Of a stretch of 64,000 bases of DNA, positions 1 through 12,102 are shown piece after piece; the first letter of the stretch is position 1; each line of letters starts with the position of its first letter. The notes under the pieces were generated by a model. The model did not search any database. It saw only the letters and a program-made list of their open reading frames with translations, and was not told the DNA's origin. Position numbers and translations under genes: made by a program. The stretch comes from Paralvinella palmiformis. Taxonomy: Eukaryota > Annelida > Polychaeta > Terebellida > Alvinellidae. Where the stretch lies: contig JAODUP010000147.1 in the NCBI GenBank assembly GCA_025642065.1, positions 231,001-295,000 of the forward strand. The letters run 5' to 3'.

Positions 1-1200
1 CAAACTTAATTTTAATGGTATAACAAAGGCAGCTTTCTGGAATCTAAGGAAGCATTCCAGGAACCACAGTTTATCATGATACTCCCTTTCAGGAGTTGTA
101 GGCATAGGATCAACTGCACAAAACACACTAGATGACCGTTTCAACAACTCTCTAATTTCAGTCTGATATCAGTTTCTATAAGATTCTCAAATGTATCCGC
201 CATGAACATGCAGGAGTTTTATAATGTTGCATATTTAAAATTGTTTGATAGATTTAATGATAGTGTGGAGGACAGTCTGATTTTTATATCGTACTTTATT
301 CACAACACTGAAAAGACATGTTTTGATATTTTTATTGAAATACTCCGATTTGGCAGAGACAACGGCAATTTAATTTTGATCATCACAGTACCTTATGTGT
401 CTTTTTCAAGCCTGTATGCCCTTAATGTACAGTACAATCATCGGGTTTCTTGGCATTTTCTTGTCCTTAGATGTGTACATTATATCTACATAGTCCATCA
501 ATTTACTGTTACATAGAGCCACCTGGTGTATAAAGTACTTGAGACGAAATCCACAGACCATCAAGATACAGAATGCTGTTAAACAACCTGTATTTCCTGT
601 ATGAACTAACTTTACCTGAAATAGGTTACATAAATGTTAGCAATGAAATTATCAGACAGCGTGAAAAACACAAAACAAACACGTGACCAAATTATCGTCT
701 TCACCAGACATGACAAAATCTAATATTTTACCATGTTTATGTATACGTTCATTAACATATTGCTTCAAATTAGCTGTTTGACATTTACGTCCCTCTGACA
801 AACCCATTGAATATTGAAATCACATAAGAACGACATATAATCACGGTTGACAGTGAGAGTCAACAAATTACGAAACATTTAAAAAAAAATACGAAACTTT
901 CTGGCCATATTCATCGTTATGCATAATCGTTAGGGAATCGCCCCCAAATCACTTATCCTCCCCCCCCCCCCTGTCGATACAAAGGCAATTTATTAGTTTT
1001 CAAAAGCTTTCACGAAAGCCTTTTAATGCATTCTACCCTTCGAAGAATCACAAAGAAGAATACCGACTCACCCACCCTTTTTGAGAATCTGAGCTGCATG
1101 ATGGAAAGAATATCTAGGTAAAATCACATCACCAGCGATCTTATGGTCTAAAATATTACCAGTTGGGCAAGTTTTTGTAACAACAAGAGCATCGAGATCC
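1..1200 (-). mobile_element. L2/CR1-like LINE fragment: endonuclease through RT N-terminus
   Basis: Read on the minus strand from 1200 downward, conceptual translation gives the start of an apurinic endonuclease domain (DLDALVVTKT near 1190-1160, then HHAAQILKKGG near 1100-1060). Lower down it gives the segment before the reverse transcriptase (VDPMPTTPE near 110-90). The same DNA recurs at 45830-46360, where the endonuclease reads better. Many stops and frameshifts make it inactive. It runs off the left edge, and lies immediately 3' (minus sense) of the tail of a second LINE copy, so the two are head to tail. The short + strand ORF at 202-516 lies within it and is not credited as a gene. Confidence 0.7.
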
Positions 1201-1218
1201 ATATATATAACAACAGGA

Positions 1219-2645
1219 GATAATGATAATGATGATAATGTATATTTAATAAAGCACCCTTACTAGCAGGAGCCAGTCAAAGGCGCTGTACAAATAATAT
1301 GTAATATAATAATACCCCAAATAATGTCTGTAAAAACCCTGTAATGATTTAAAAGATAATAATTATTTATCTGTGAAAGCGACCTTAAATAGGTGTGTTT
1401 TTAGAAGACACTTAAAATTTCCAAGAGACGACGCATTTCTAATATTTGCCGGCAACTTATTCCACAAAGTGGGGGCTGCAACACTAAACGCACAATCACC
1501 ATATGACTTGAGCGAGACTTTGACCTGCAATGGTATCTGACTTGATGACCTGAGTTTTCGGGATGATTTTCTAATGGACACCAGTTCACACAGGTATTCT
1601 GGCGCCATATCATTAATAGATTTATAAGTTATTAACAAAATCTTGAAATGAATACGCTATCTAACAGGTAGCCAATGTAGTTTTTGAAGAATTGGGTGAT
1701 ATGATCATATTTTCTAGTATTTGTTACAATGCGAGCTGCACTATTCTGAATTCGCTGAAGGCGATTAATGTTATAATCAGATATGCCATATAACAGGGAA
1801 TTACAACAGTCTATACCAGATGTAACAAAGGCATGGACTACAGTTACAAGTGCTTCTTGTGTCAAGAACGCTTTTAAACAGTGGGTGTTCTTAAGATTGC
1901 AGTAGGCAGTTCGACATACTAATGTGACATGCTAATACATGTTAATACATTGATCGAAAATAACCCCCAGATTTGTTTACTGACCCATTAGGGGTAATCG
2001 AAGATGCACCCATCTGTAAATCGGGTGTCTTTGGGGATTTAACACAATGTGGTGATGCCAAATATATAATATTTGTTTTATTATCATTTAGTTTTAGAAG
2101 ATTTTGAGTCATTCATAGCCTAATATCAGCTATGCAATGTTCTAAATTCTTCACGGAAGAAGATAAATTTAACTCATTATCAGGATCGAGTGATATATAC
2201 AGCTGTGTGTCATCAGCATACAAGTGATATTTAACCCCATATCGCTGCGCAATGATCCCAAGAGGACGGGTATACACTGTGAAAACCAGAGGGCCAAGAA
2301 CTGAACCCTGTGGTACACCAGATAACAAAAACTGAATTTCAGATAAAATACCATGAACAGACACTCTCTGGGAGTGTTGTTCCAGATAGGATCTAAACCA
2401 TTCAAGTACTCTACCTGACAGACCAAACATGTCTTTTAACCTAGAAAAGTACATTATGTCAACTGTATCAGATGCAGCAGACAGGTCCAGAAGAACAACT
2501 ATTACTGGCTTACCTTGATCAATTGACATCATGATATCATTTTTCACCCTAACCAAGGCTGTTTCAGTGCTGTGACCACTTGTATAGGCAGACTGTAGTG
2601 ATTCATTAAGAATATAACTGATTAAATATTTGTTTAGATGGAAAG
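1219..2645 (-). mobile_element. L2/CR1-like LINE, 5'-truncated, RT to 3' end
   Basis: The minus strand encodes reverse transcriptase motifs in order: the catalytic block VVLLDLSAASDTVD (about 2500-2455), GVPQGSVLGPL (about 2315-2285) and HLYADDTQLY (about 2230-2200). After a damaged stretch comes the conserved C-terminal segment at 1363-1638 (TYKSINDMAPEYLCELVS, then PTLWNKLPANIRNASSLG). The 3' end is a short unique sequence that terminates in a GAT/AAT-rich tail at 1219-1240. Frameshifts and stops separate the pieces, so this is a dead, 5'-truncated copy of the family that dominates the window. Confidence 0.85.
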
Positions 2646-3460
2646 CAACTGCCTAATGAAGCGACGCAGAAGCATATTCAGAATAGAAATACTGGTCTAC
2701 TCGAGCTGTATGCCGATAGGGGAAATACCGCTTTTGTGGAATATGGACCATCATTTAAACTCGGTAATGGTTTTATAACTAACGCATGATATTTAACAGA
2801 TGATGGTCATACCACCTGAGCACGAAATTGATTTCTAACCTCAAATTAAAGACTGTTTATCAAACAAAGGGCATAAATTCAAATAAGCGCTAAAGGGCAC
2901 CAGAAAAGACCATGGTAATAACAAGTAAAAAGTAAGAAGTCCTATCAGACAATGTAGAAATGCCAGGCCTATATCATATAATAGCTGTCACATCACTGGT
3001 TAGAATCACCGCTATAAGTCCAATAATGGCACTTGATTTATTAACTCATGCCTAAAATCGAAAATTATTACTATGTAGGCAAAGATTAAGAATTCTGACT
3101 TTGTTAGCATCTTAGAACAGCTCAATCCATTATAAAAAATTGAAATTTACTTTTAGCTTTAATTTTGATATGCATATTTTACATCACGATCCCTGATTGA
3201 GATTAGTCAAATTATTTCAAGAGTGACAAACCAGCATTATTGATTTCATTATAACAAGTATTTTACGGTTATTGAATAATACATTTGTTATCACATTTCC
3301 AACAACATATAAAGTAGAAAAACGCGTCAGTAAAAATTGTTCCATTTCATGACCAATTCTGTGTATGTCAGATATATTGTATACGGTTGATTATCTCTAC
3401 TGGCTACCAAATGGAATTATTTATGCAGGCCACTTTTAAGTAAAGTGTGTGGGTGGGGGC

Positions 3461-3462
<2 letters not shown>

Positions 3463-3507
<45 letters not shown>
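3463..3507. repeat. (TA)n microsatellite
   Basis: Uninterrupted TA dinucleotide run of about 45 bases. Confidence 0.95.
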
Positions 3508-3511
<4 letters not shown>

Positions 3512-3641
3512 GATCCTGACGAAGAGTAACTTTCTCCGTTTCTGACTATGAATATCACAAAACTTCCTTACTCCAGTGAGTTAATAATAACTATATATAG
3601 TAACATCTACAAAGAATTAATATATGAATAAACATCAATAC

Positions 3642-3765
3642 ACTAAGACATCATCCTACCTTAAGAACATTTACTGTCTAAAAGTGTTCTTGAAACAGGA
3701 ACCACTTACTGCCGTCTATTTCTTTGTTATATTTTGGATAGACTATTATAGATGTCCTTCACCTT
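3642..3765 (+). mobile_element. Short LINE fragment
   Basis: The plus strand translates to LKNIYCLKVFLKQEPLTAV followed by VIFWIDYY. This matches the segment between RT and C-terminus seen in the other L2/CR1-like copies (compare 10120-10210 and 29880-29940). Only about 120 bases survive. Confidence 0.6.
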
Positions 3766-4908
3766 GTCGACTATTTCGTGTTTTGTCATGCTACATTTTT
3801 GCAATTTAATTAGCTTAATTATCCGACTGTCATTTTGGCGAAAGGGTATGCTATATTTTTGTAACATTAAAGGCCAATTATGTAATTATTAAACAAAACA
3901 AGCCTTCGATAATTGTATAACTGATCCAATAGGCCATGGCTGTCGTGCATATCATGATAAGACACGCCCAACTTTCTTGTGTTGTTCGAGGTGTCCATAA
4001 ATCGAACATTTTGGCACAGAAAAAAAAACCGACAACCGACAGTCATAGTAGCAAAGCCTATTGGCCGAAGTCAGATGCCGATTTTAAGAGAATAGTTCGG
4101 TAGCAAGTTTAGGATAGACTGCCGTCTTAATGACGGGAAGACATTCAGTAGAGGTCGTTTTTGTTCTTGAAAACTTATGAATATTTAAATCGAAATTATA
4201 TTAAGATGATTAATAAAACGTAAACATTTGGGAGTTTGGTAGCGCGTACTACGTGTAAACAAGACGAATATTGTAAATATAACTTGTGCTAATTTGTTGT
4301 TAACATATTGTATTTTATTAAACAAATCGTAATATAGGCAATACACCAGATGTTGTATATATTTTCTTTGGGGCGTTTTATTTGTGATCCTTTTCCGTTC
4401 CTATGCTTGACTCTTTTATTCCTTATAACGTAATGACGGCCCTCCAGTAATTTGGATTATCTCCCTATATCTATGATATCAGGTACATTTCGTGATAATT
4501 ATTGTGGAATTTTTCGTTACTGTTCTAAGCAATACATATTTTTAAAATGTATTTAAAAAAATGTCTCTCAAGGGGCTTCCATTTCTAACGAATATGGGTC
4601 GGTAAATTTCCTGTCGGTTCGGAAAATAAGAATAAAATAATTACACACCTAAATCCCGGGATAATAACAATCAACTTTCCAATATTGACCTAAATTACAG
4701 CGTAAATATAGCTCTCGCCAGAATGGAACAACTGGTGCCTGGATTTATATGTTGGATGGTGTTGGAAGGAGTTCGCAGAGATGTCAATATCGGTTATCGC
4801 TCTGAGGTGTCCCAATTCTAGGTAGGTCGACAAGGCAGGTTCATATTTCATTAATTATCCATATTGCCACACCTACCCTTAACAAACACGCCCACATTCG
4901 CCACCCAT

Positions 4909-4915
4909 TATAAAG
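4909..4915 (+). promoter_or_regulatory. Candidate TATA box upstream of receptor 1
   Basis: TATAAAG about 240 bases upstream of the first receptor ATG, in a locally less AT-rich stretch (CGCCCACATTCGCCACCC precedes it). Position and sequence fit a core promoter. There is no direct evidence of a transcription start. Confidence 0.3.
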
Positions 4916-5153
4916 ACGTCTGTTTGTAGAGAGAGGCACTAACGGCTGAACAAGTAGCCGTGATGATAGCGTTCGTAAATATTTCACCATAGAAATATAA
5001 TCTAAGTGCTGATCATATTAATAGGCTATTGTATTCCATACAGAAAGAAGTCATATTTATGAACGGCTCTTTATAAATCTTTGTTTCGTGTATACTAGCA
5101 AATAATTCTGTAATCAGCTGCTAAAACGGGGACACAGGTGTTCTAAGATAAAA

Positions 5154-5160
5154 ATGTCAG
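5154..5160 (+). CDS. Receptor 1 exon 1 (seven coding bases)
   Basis: ATGTCAG followed by GTAAGT. Chosen because it supplies the G needed to complete GCT at the exon 2 acceptor. The paralogue uses the same phase-1 arrangement, with MSTTNSD encoded in its exon 1. Confidence 0.75.
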
Positions 5161-5221
5161 GTAAGTGTCAGCTTTTATTTCACTCTCTATCATCAAAATC
5201 TATCGAATATATGTCTGTCTA

Positions 5222-5252
<31 letters not shown>

Positions 5253-5264
5253 TGTGTGTGTGTG

Positions 5265-5343
<79 letters not shown>

Positions 5344-5382
5344 ATGTCTGTATGTCTGTCTGTATATATGTCTGTCTGATTT

Positions 5383-5430
<48 letters not shown>

Positions 5431-6726
5431 GTGCTTGTACATGGTGTATGTGTGTGCATGTGTTATGTATGTGTGGGGGAAGAGTGTCCATAGGTGTTTG
5501 TTTAATTATGATTGATAAGTATATTACCATATCTACATGACAATACTGAAACGTCATTATCCAGATACAAGTAGATATTTCTTGTTTTATTTTCGTTCTT
5601 CATATCATCTTTCAATTGTGTTTCTTTAAAGAACGACAAATCTCTGTTTACCATTATCAGTGTTTTATACAGCCACATATGGGCTAAGACATTTTTCCTA
5701 CTTGCGGTTATGACGTGTTTCTTTGTTCCAGCTGATGCAAGCGCCATAGTTCACTTTATTCTGGCATTCTTGATGATATCCGGTAACGTCACTGTGTCGC
5801 TTGCCCTGAGACTAATGAAGTCAGTGAAAAGGGCAACAGTGATATTCCTTGCCAATCTTGCGGTAAGCAATCTGGTACAAAGCATCATATTCTTGTTTAG
5901 AGCAATCTTCTTTTTGTGGCATATTAACACGGTAAATGGATGCCTCTTCATGCAAATGCTTGTAACGGCATCAACAGGAAGTTATATGATGGGGATATTA
6001 TACATCTACCTGGACTTGTATATTTCTCTGAAGAAGATGTCCGTCAGCAAGCCCGTCATCTCGAGTAGAATGGCAGTGATCATGTGTTCCGTAGCTTGGA
6101 TGATCTGGCTCTGTTGGGGAGCGATTGGGTACATCATGCGCAACGTGAAGTATAAGTACAACCACGAAGTGGGCTGTTCTGTTAGTTGCGGTGTTTACAC
6201 GAAAGAATATATCCTTTTCATTGCCATATCGTTATTCGCTGGCTTCCTCGCAATATTTCTGTTTCATATACTAAGCTATCGTCTGATCAAGAAAGCGCAG
6301 ATGCAGCAAGCAGTCGCCGCGGCGGCGGGACACCAATCTAACATCAGCACGGTCGGTGGATCCGTAACAAGACAGAGAAAGGGGAAGACTTCCCATTGGT
6401 TGAAGAAGAACGAGGCAATCCTGAAGATGATCATCTTGGTTCTGATTATTTTTATTATTTGTTTTTATCCAGTCGTTATTTTTACATTGGTCATCTTCTA
6501 TTGTACATCTTGTGCTGCAGATATAAGGAAAGAAGTGCTCTATGTAGTCTATTTGTTAGTAGCTTTCCAGTACAATAGTAACGGATTCATCTACCTGATA
6601 AAGATTCCAGAATTTCAGGATGTCTTCAGAAGATTTTGTTGTCGGAAACTGGTGGCACAGAGACGCGTCGGGCCAATCGATATAAATCGTGAAGGTACCA
6701 AAATAAGAATAATTAACGATCACTAA
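5154..6726 (+). CDS. Orphan 7-transmembrane receptor 1 (atypical rhodopsin-like GPCR), two exons
   Basis: Predicted plasma-membrane receptor of 333 residues, joined from 5154-5160 and 5732-6726. Exon 1 encodes only ATG TCA G and is followed by GTAAGT. The acceptor TTCCAG at 5726-5731 restores the frame, giving MSADASAIVHF. The ATG at 5710 is intronic and is not the start. Seven hydrophobic segments are visible: TM1 8-30 with N21, TM2 40-58, TM3 73-95, TM4 116-136, TM5 163-186, TM6 233-258 and TM7 271-293. C73 (3.25 position) and C151 in loop 2 can form the usual disulfide. RFCC after TM7 suggests palmitoylation. Canonical switches are replaced: N49 for D2.50, DLY for DRY (97-99), CFYP for CWxP (246-249) and NGFIY for NPxxY (286-290). 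The extracellular N-terminus is under ten residues. The ligand and G protein are unknown. The closest relative seen is the gene at 20859-23452. Confidence 0.85.
5217..5430. repeat. Compound microsatellite (TC)n-(TG)n-(TCTG)n-(TA)n
   Basis: Consecutive runs of TC, TG, the tetranucleotide TCTG (about 5267-5344) and TA (about 5387-5428). It begins about 55 bases after the exon 1 splice donor of receptor 1. The long ORFs across it on both strands are repeat artefacts. Confidence 0.95.
5732..6726 (+). CDS. Receptor 1 exon 2 (all seven TM segments)
   Basis: Begins after CAG at 5729-5731 and runs to TAA at 6724-6726. It carries the whole receptor except the first two and one-third codons. Confidence 0.85.
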
Positions 6727-8747
6727 ATTGTCTAACGAATTAAGCATTACAGCGTTATTAAATGGCTACATAATGTCCTATTTTATAACCGCATTTAACT
6801 ATGATTCTGAAGTTGGATTTTAATGTTCGTGGCATCAGGACTAAGCTCATACGAAGCGATCTTCATATAGGTTGAAGTCAGATACGCATAATTCTGTATT
6901 TTTCTGTTTTATCATATTTAATATTTTTATACTTCCTTTGAATTTCTTTGCAATACCTGAATTATATCTGTATCACAAAAATAGACTTTTTATAGGTTTC
7001 ATTTTCTTTAAAAGTAAATCCTTGGTAATGGCAAAATATGAAAGTCTTTTCTAATTTATTACTAGATCCTGAAGTTTTAAAACCTTTAATAAACACCCTT
7101 TCCCTGTAACTTAGTTTTATGTGAGTTTTAATTGGTAAGCTAATAATTGGAAAATATCTACTGACTGTGAGGTGTGAATTTCTCCATTCTGAAAACTTCA
7201 TGATCCAAATAGGCTAAATCAATAAAGTGTATACATATTAAGGGTTTATAAGTATAATATTCCGCCTAAGTAGAGTGATTCTGTAGATGAAAACAATGTA
7301 ATTGTTTATAAATTCAGTAGTTAAACACTGAAACAAACTATTTGTATTTTATATATCAGATATTGAAATGTTTAGATTAAAGACAATCACCATTAAAATT
7401 AACTTATTGTTAAATTTAAAATTTGTATTTAACGGTGTGTACGAAGTCGAGCTAAATGGTTCGTAGCTTCTTCTCTTCAGAGATAATTTATTTTGTAGAT
7501 GTTCTTAGCTCAGAGAACTCTGATCTGTTCCATTCGATTTCTTTTTCATCGATTTACTCAAAATACTTTCACATTTCCCCTTATATATATTTCAATTATT
7601 TACATAACTGATAGAATGCAAATTTATGGAATACAAATGCAATGTGAAACGCTGTATGTTACTTTGACTCTAATCACATCATACGCAAAATAGCACTACA
7701 TCGGGAAGAGGTAAACGAGAAAACATTTTGTTCAGTTAATATTAAATGGTTCAGTAGTTACTACAAATGATAGATATCATCAGTATATACTTTTATTCGG
7801 CTGTCCACTTTTATAACTATTCTCAAATGTATTTATAGCACTTTAATCGCATTGATTACAAAACAAGAGTATTAATTGGTTATTAACTTGATGAGTACTT
7901 AATCGTGTAGTGCAGATGGATGCCAAAATTAAAAAGAATACATGTACATTTCAGCTCAATGCTGACCTGATTAAAATATGTATGCGTCGAGTTTAACTGG
8001 CTGAGTGATAACTAGGCAATTAAACGTGATAAGAAATCGATATTAAATTAGTTCCTACTAATACATTTACATTGATATATAAATATTATACTTTATCGCT
8101 TAGTGGGTTGTACACTTTTTAAATAACCATCTTTGTTAAGACTTCAGTGTTATCATCTCACACTTCACTACACCATATCTCCCATGCGGCTAAAACGGAT
8201 AACCAGGAACAACAGATATGGTAACCTAAAAAGCAGTTAAGTTAAGAAGTCCTTATATTTAGATATATTTCTCCATTACGAAATTAAAAATAGTAAATTG
8301 GTAACCATTAGCCTAACATAAATAGGAATTCCAGTAAACGCGAATAGAACAACCCATAATAGATTATGTGAGACGATGTTTGAGTACAAATCCTGTTTAC
8401 TAAAAATATCAATTACGTTTTCTCAAATATTAACAAAATCTTTCAAGAAGTATACACTACTGTTGTAATTAATCGCCGTTTCCATGGCCAACCCGGTAGC
8501 GCACTTTGGCACAATTTTCTAACATCCCACCTGAGCTAAAGTGACAAAAAAACTTCTGAATTGCAGTAGAGTTCTGTAGAGTGCTTCATATTTAATTTAA
8601 CCATACAACATTCGCAGATTGCATGTTACAAATATCCTTTCGAGAACGCAGATGTTAAAAGAAAAAATAAATATTTACATACTAATACCAACAAACAGCA
8701 GTGCAAGTGCACTTTCATGGACGAATAAATCAAATATTTTGTTTCTT

Positions 8748-8750
<3 letters not shown>
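6727..8750. other. AT-rich 3' region of receptor 1 and intergenic DNA
   Basis: Contains the candidate poly(A) signal at 7088. Several short ORFs show no domain, membrane topology or splice support. Nothing else is recognised. Confidence 0.5.
7088..7093 (+). promoter_or_regulatory. Candidate polyadenylation signal, receptor 1
   Basis: AATAAA about 360 bases after the receptor 1 stop codon; the first good match downstream. Confidence 0.35.

Positions 8751-8752
<2 letters not shown>

Positions 8753-8820
<68 letters not shown>
8753..8820. repeat. (TA)n microsatellite
   Basis: About 68 bases of perfect TA repeat. It gives spurious Tyr-Ile ORFs. Confidence 0.95.
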
Positions 8821-8825
<5 letters not shown>

Positions 8826-9468
8826 AAAATATGTTAAATTCAGGAGATGTATCTTAGGGTTAGGTTTAAGGTATAATTTTAAACTAATGCCAGTTACTAA
8901 AAGGTAAAGCCTAGCTATCTAAGCTGTTTTAAGTGATTGAAACGTTTTTTAAATCCTCTATATATTGATAATCATATAAAAAGAAGGTCATCGATATGTG
9001 TTACTAAGATGTAAACAAACTAACTTCCAGAGTTCAGTTAAACATTTTATCCAAAAAAAAATTAATATCAGGGTTCAAACTATTATTCGTTTAATTGCAT
9101 TTATGATATATTTGTATTCCCGCCACTTCTCTCTTTATCTTACTTCTCTTTCTTCACAGAAGCCACTAACTCAATCCAATCCGGTTCAACCTGATGTCTT
9201 TTCTACGCGACATGTTATCCAAACGACGATTGCTATCAGACTGTAAGGCGCTAACAACTTGATCTATGTTAGGACAAACATGGCAGTAGGTGTTTTTAGA
9301 AAGAAGGGGTATCTGAGTCTTGTGTATAGAAATATTGCTTAAACTTATATTTCTAGAAGAGGAACATTCTGGTGTCAATGTTTCATAAAAATTGGCCCTT
9401 TAATAGTAATAATTACTATCATTAAATGATCAATTGTAATGAAACTTTGGCAATAAAATATTTATTTG

Positions 9469-9469
<1 letters not shown>

Positions 9470-9502
<33 letters not shown>
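9470..9502. repeat. (AAT)n microsatellite
   Basis: Trinucleotide AAT run. Flanking DNA from 8820 to 9960 holds no supported gene. Confidence 0.9.
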
Positions 9503-9505
<3 letters not shown>

Positions 9506-9979
9506 TAATAACCTGGGTTTTCTTGATGATTCTTAATGAACAAGAGTTCACACAGATGTCATATAAGTTAATCGAAGTTTCTGATTATTTTATACTGGAT
9601 ATTCATAGGATTGTATTATGCAGTTCTGTATACTGTAGTAAAAGGTTTCGGTCAATAATAAAACAACAAGTACTGACTTATCATGATCAGTTATCACCAT
9701 CGAATAATGTCTCAAAGGTATGACCATTTTTATGGACACAACTTTGCAATTCATTAAACCTGTTTTTCAATCAATATTTGTTTAAGAGTCTGCTCTTAAT
9801 TTTAGGCAAAGCGTTAAATTTCAAACAGGCCTGTAGTCTACAGCAGATAATTGGATTTTTGTTTATATTTTAACAAGATCTTCTTCCGTGGATCTTATAA
9901 AAATGCCTCATTAATTATCTTTGTAATGATCCTGGCATCAATTACATCGAAATTCCAATAAATTACAATTATATTTCTT

Positions 9980-9980
9980 T

Positions 9981-10024
<44 letters not shown>

Positions 10025-10076
10025 AGTAGTAGGAGAAGTAGTATTAATTGTTGTTGTTGTTATTGTTGTAATAGTG

Positions 10077-10116
<40 letters not shown>

Positions 10117-10117
10117 A
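9980..10117. repeat. (TTA)n, (TTG)n and (TAG)n microsatellites
   Basis: A TTA run at 9983-10022, imperfect TTG near 10050-10070 and TAG at 10075-10117. The last run directly abuts the 5' end of a LINE copy. Confidence 0.9.
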
Positions 10118-10782
10118 TAAGAACATCCACTGTTTAAAAGCATTCTTGTCACAAGAATCACTTGTAACTGTAGTTCATGGTTTTGTTACATCTCGTATAG
10201 ACTATGTAACTCCCTGTTATATGGCATATCTGATTATAACATTAATCGCCTTCAGCGAATTCAGAATAGTGCAGCTCGCATTGTAACAAATACTAGAAAA
10301 TATGATCATATCACCCCAATTCTTCAAACACTACATTGGCTACCTGTTAGATAGCGTATTCATTTCAAGATTTTGTTAATAACCTATAAATTTATTAATG
10401 ATATGACGCCAGAATACCTGTGTAAACTAATGTCCATTAGAAAGTCATCCCGAAAACTCAGGTCATCTAGTCAGATACTATTGCAGATGCCAATGTCTCG
10501 GCTCAAGTCATATAGTGATTGTGCGTTTAGTGTTGCATCCCCCACTTTGTGAAATAGGTTACCGGCACATATTAGAAATGCGTTGTCTCTTTTAAATCTC
10601 TTCTAAAAACACACCTGTTTAAGGTCGCTTTCACAGATAAATAATAATTATCGCTTAAATTCTCTTATAAGGGTTTTACAAACATAATGTTTGGGGTATT
10701 ATTATATTACATATTATTTGTACAGCGCCTTTGAATGGCTCCTGCTAGTAAGGGCGCTTTATTAAATATACATTATTATTAG
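10118..10782 (+). mobile_element. L2/CR1-like LINE, 3' fragment
   Basis: Plus-strand copy of the window's main LINE family. It starts at AAGAACATCCACTG, continues through the conserved C-terminal coding segment (frameshifted; TYKFINDMTPEYLCKLMS near 10383-10436) and ends with the family 3' end near 10740-10770 followed by an ATT tail. It is flanked on both sides by TAG repeats, as though inserted within a microsatellite. Confidence 0.85.
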
Positions 10783-10794
10783 TAGTAGTAGTAA

Positions 10795-11199
10795 TACACT
10801 CAATATTAGTAGTAGTAATACCCTCAATTTCACAGTTACATTCACTATGCAGTTCTAAAACTATTATTTGTTTTATAAATTGCTATCATTTAAACATGTT
10901 CCTGGCCAGAGTTTGGTGTGTATATTGTAAAATGCTTATTTATATCCAATGATGTAGCTAAAATAGTAAATGCATTATGATATCTTTATGCGCTGTATGA
11001 ATATGCGAAAATCGCAGATGCCATAAATACATAAGTATATAAAGAGTGATATCATACAATGTGACATATTAAATGTACAAAATCTTCAAAACGCAATGTG
11101 AATTTGCAATATTTACAATATTTGACTAACAAATACGCGACCTAATTAACTAATACCATATACGTTGAATTGCAATAGATTACATAGATCATGAACTGT

Positions 11200-11252
<53 letters not shown>

Positions 11253-12100
11253 AACTGTATACATATAATATTTTCGTTCATTGAATTAATATTGTATACA
11301 TATGTAGTGTTTGAGGATCTGTTTTAATGGTGAAACCTATTTACCTATAGTAAACAAAATCCATAGACGTTTTAATGTTGTAGATTGAATAAAGTGTCAA
11401 AAATCAAATAAATGCAAGTGTTAATAATATAATTCCACAATATCTCAATCCCACAGCTTGCTAGGCAACATTTGATTGTGCTTAAGTGACATTTGATGTC
11501 ATATAGACTTCTGCACATCCCAAACGTAGTTTATCAATAGCTTTCAATACACGGGTTTGCATCAAAAGGTATTTTATTTTATCAAATTTTACACTGTCAT
11601 ATCTCTGGCATACTACATCGTCCTCCAATGTCAGATTCTTCTTACTATGCATCTGGTCCGAGGACGATTCAACATTGAAGTAAAAAACATTACAAATTAC
11701 ATGTCTAATAGACTTGTGTCATCTTCGTGCCATGTATGTTTTAGTTTCGGGTTTAACATGAAATAGTATCTGTAAATGATATGATTAGATTGTAAATGAT
11801 TGTTTCTCAATTTTATTATCTGGCACTTAATTAGTATAACAAGGTGTTTTCACTCACTTAGTAAATAAAATAAATGGGTCTAGAAATGTTTATTAACTTT
11901 AGGGAAATTCTATCAAAGAATTAATAATTACAGTTGTGTAATGTCACAAAATTCTTTGATTTTGTACGGATTGACCAAGAATTAACAGTATTTATTGCTT
12001 TGTCTAATTGTAAGGAATGAGGTGATTGAATAAACAATAGAATCATCAATTATAGTTATATGTCGCCTGCTTGTGAACCCACTCACATGTCACACATACA
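10795..12100. other. AT-rich intergenic DNA
   Basis: Contains a (TA)n run at 11203-11250. No gene or recognised element otherwise. Confidence 0.5.
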
Positions 12101-12102
12101 TC

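Larger units (their letters stand above)
2646..4900. other. Intergenic stretch with microsatellite and a LINE scrap
   Basis: AT-rich DNA with no supported gene. It contains a (TA)n run at 3463-3507 and a short decayed LINE fragment at 3642-3765. The rest shows nothing recognisable until the region upstream of the first receptor gene. Confidence 0.6.

Noticed and set aside
202..516. 104-codon plus-strand ORF
   Set aside because: Lies antisense within LINE sequence and has no motif.
5165..5557. Overlapping ORFs of 77-116 codons on both strands rich in CysLeuSerVal or ThrAspArgGln
   Set aside because: Translations of a TCTG/TG/TA microsatellite in receptor 1 intron 1; no other support.
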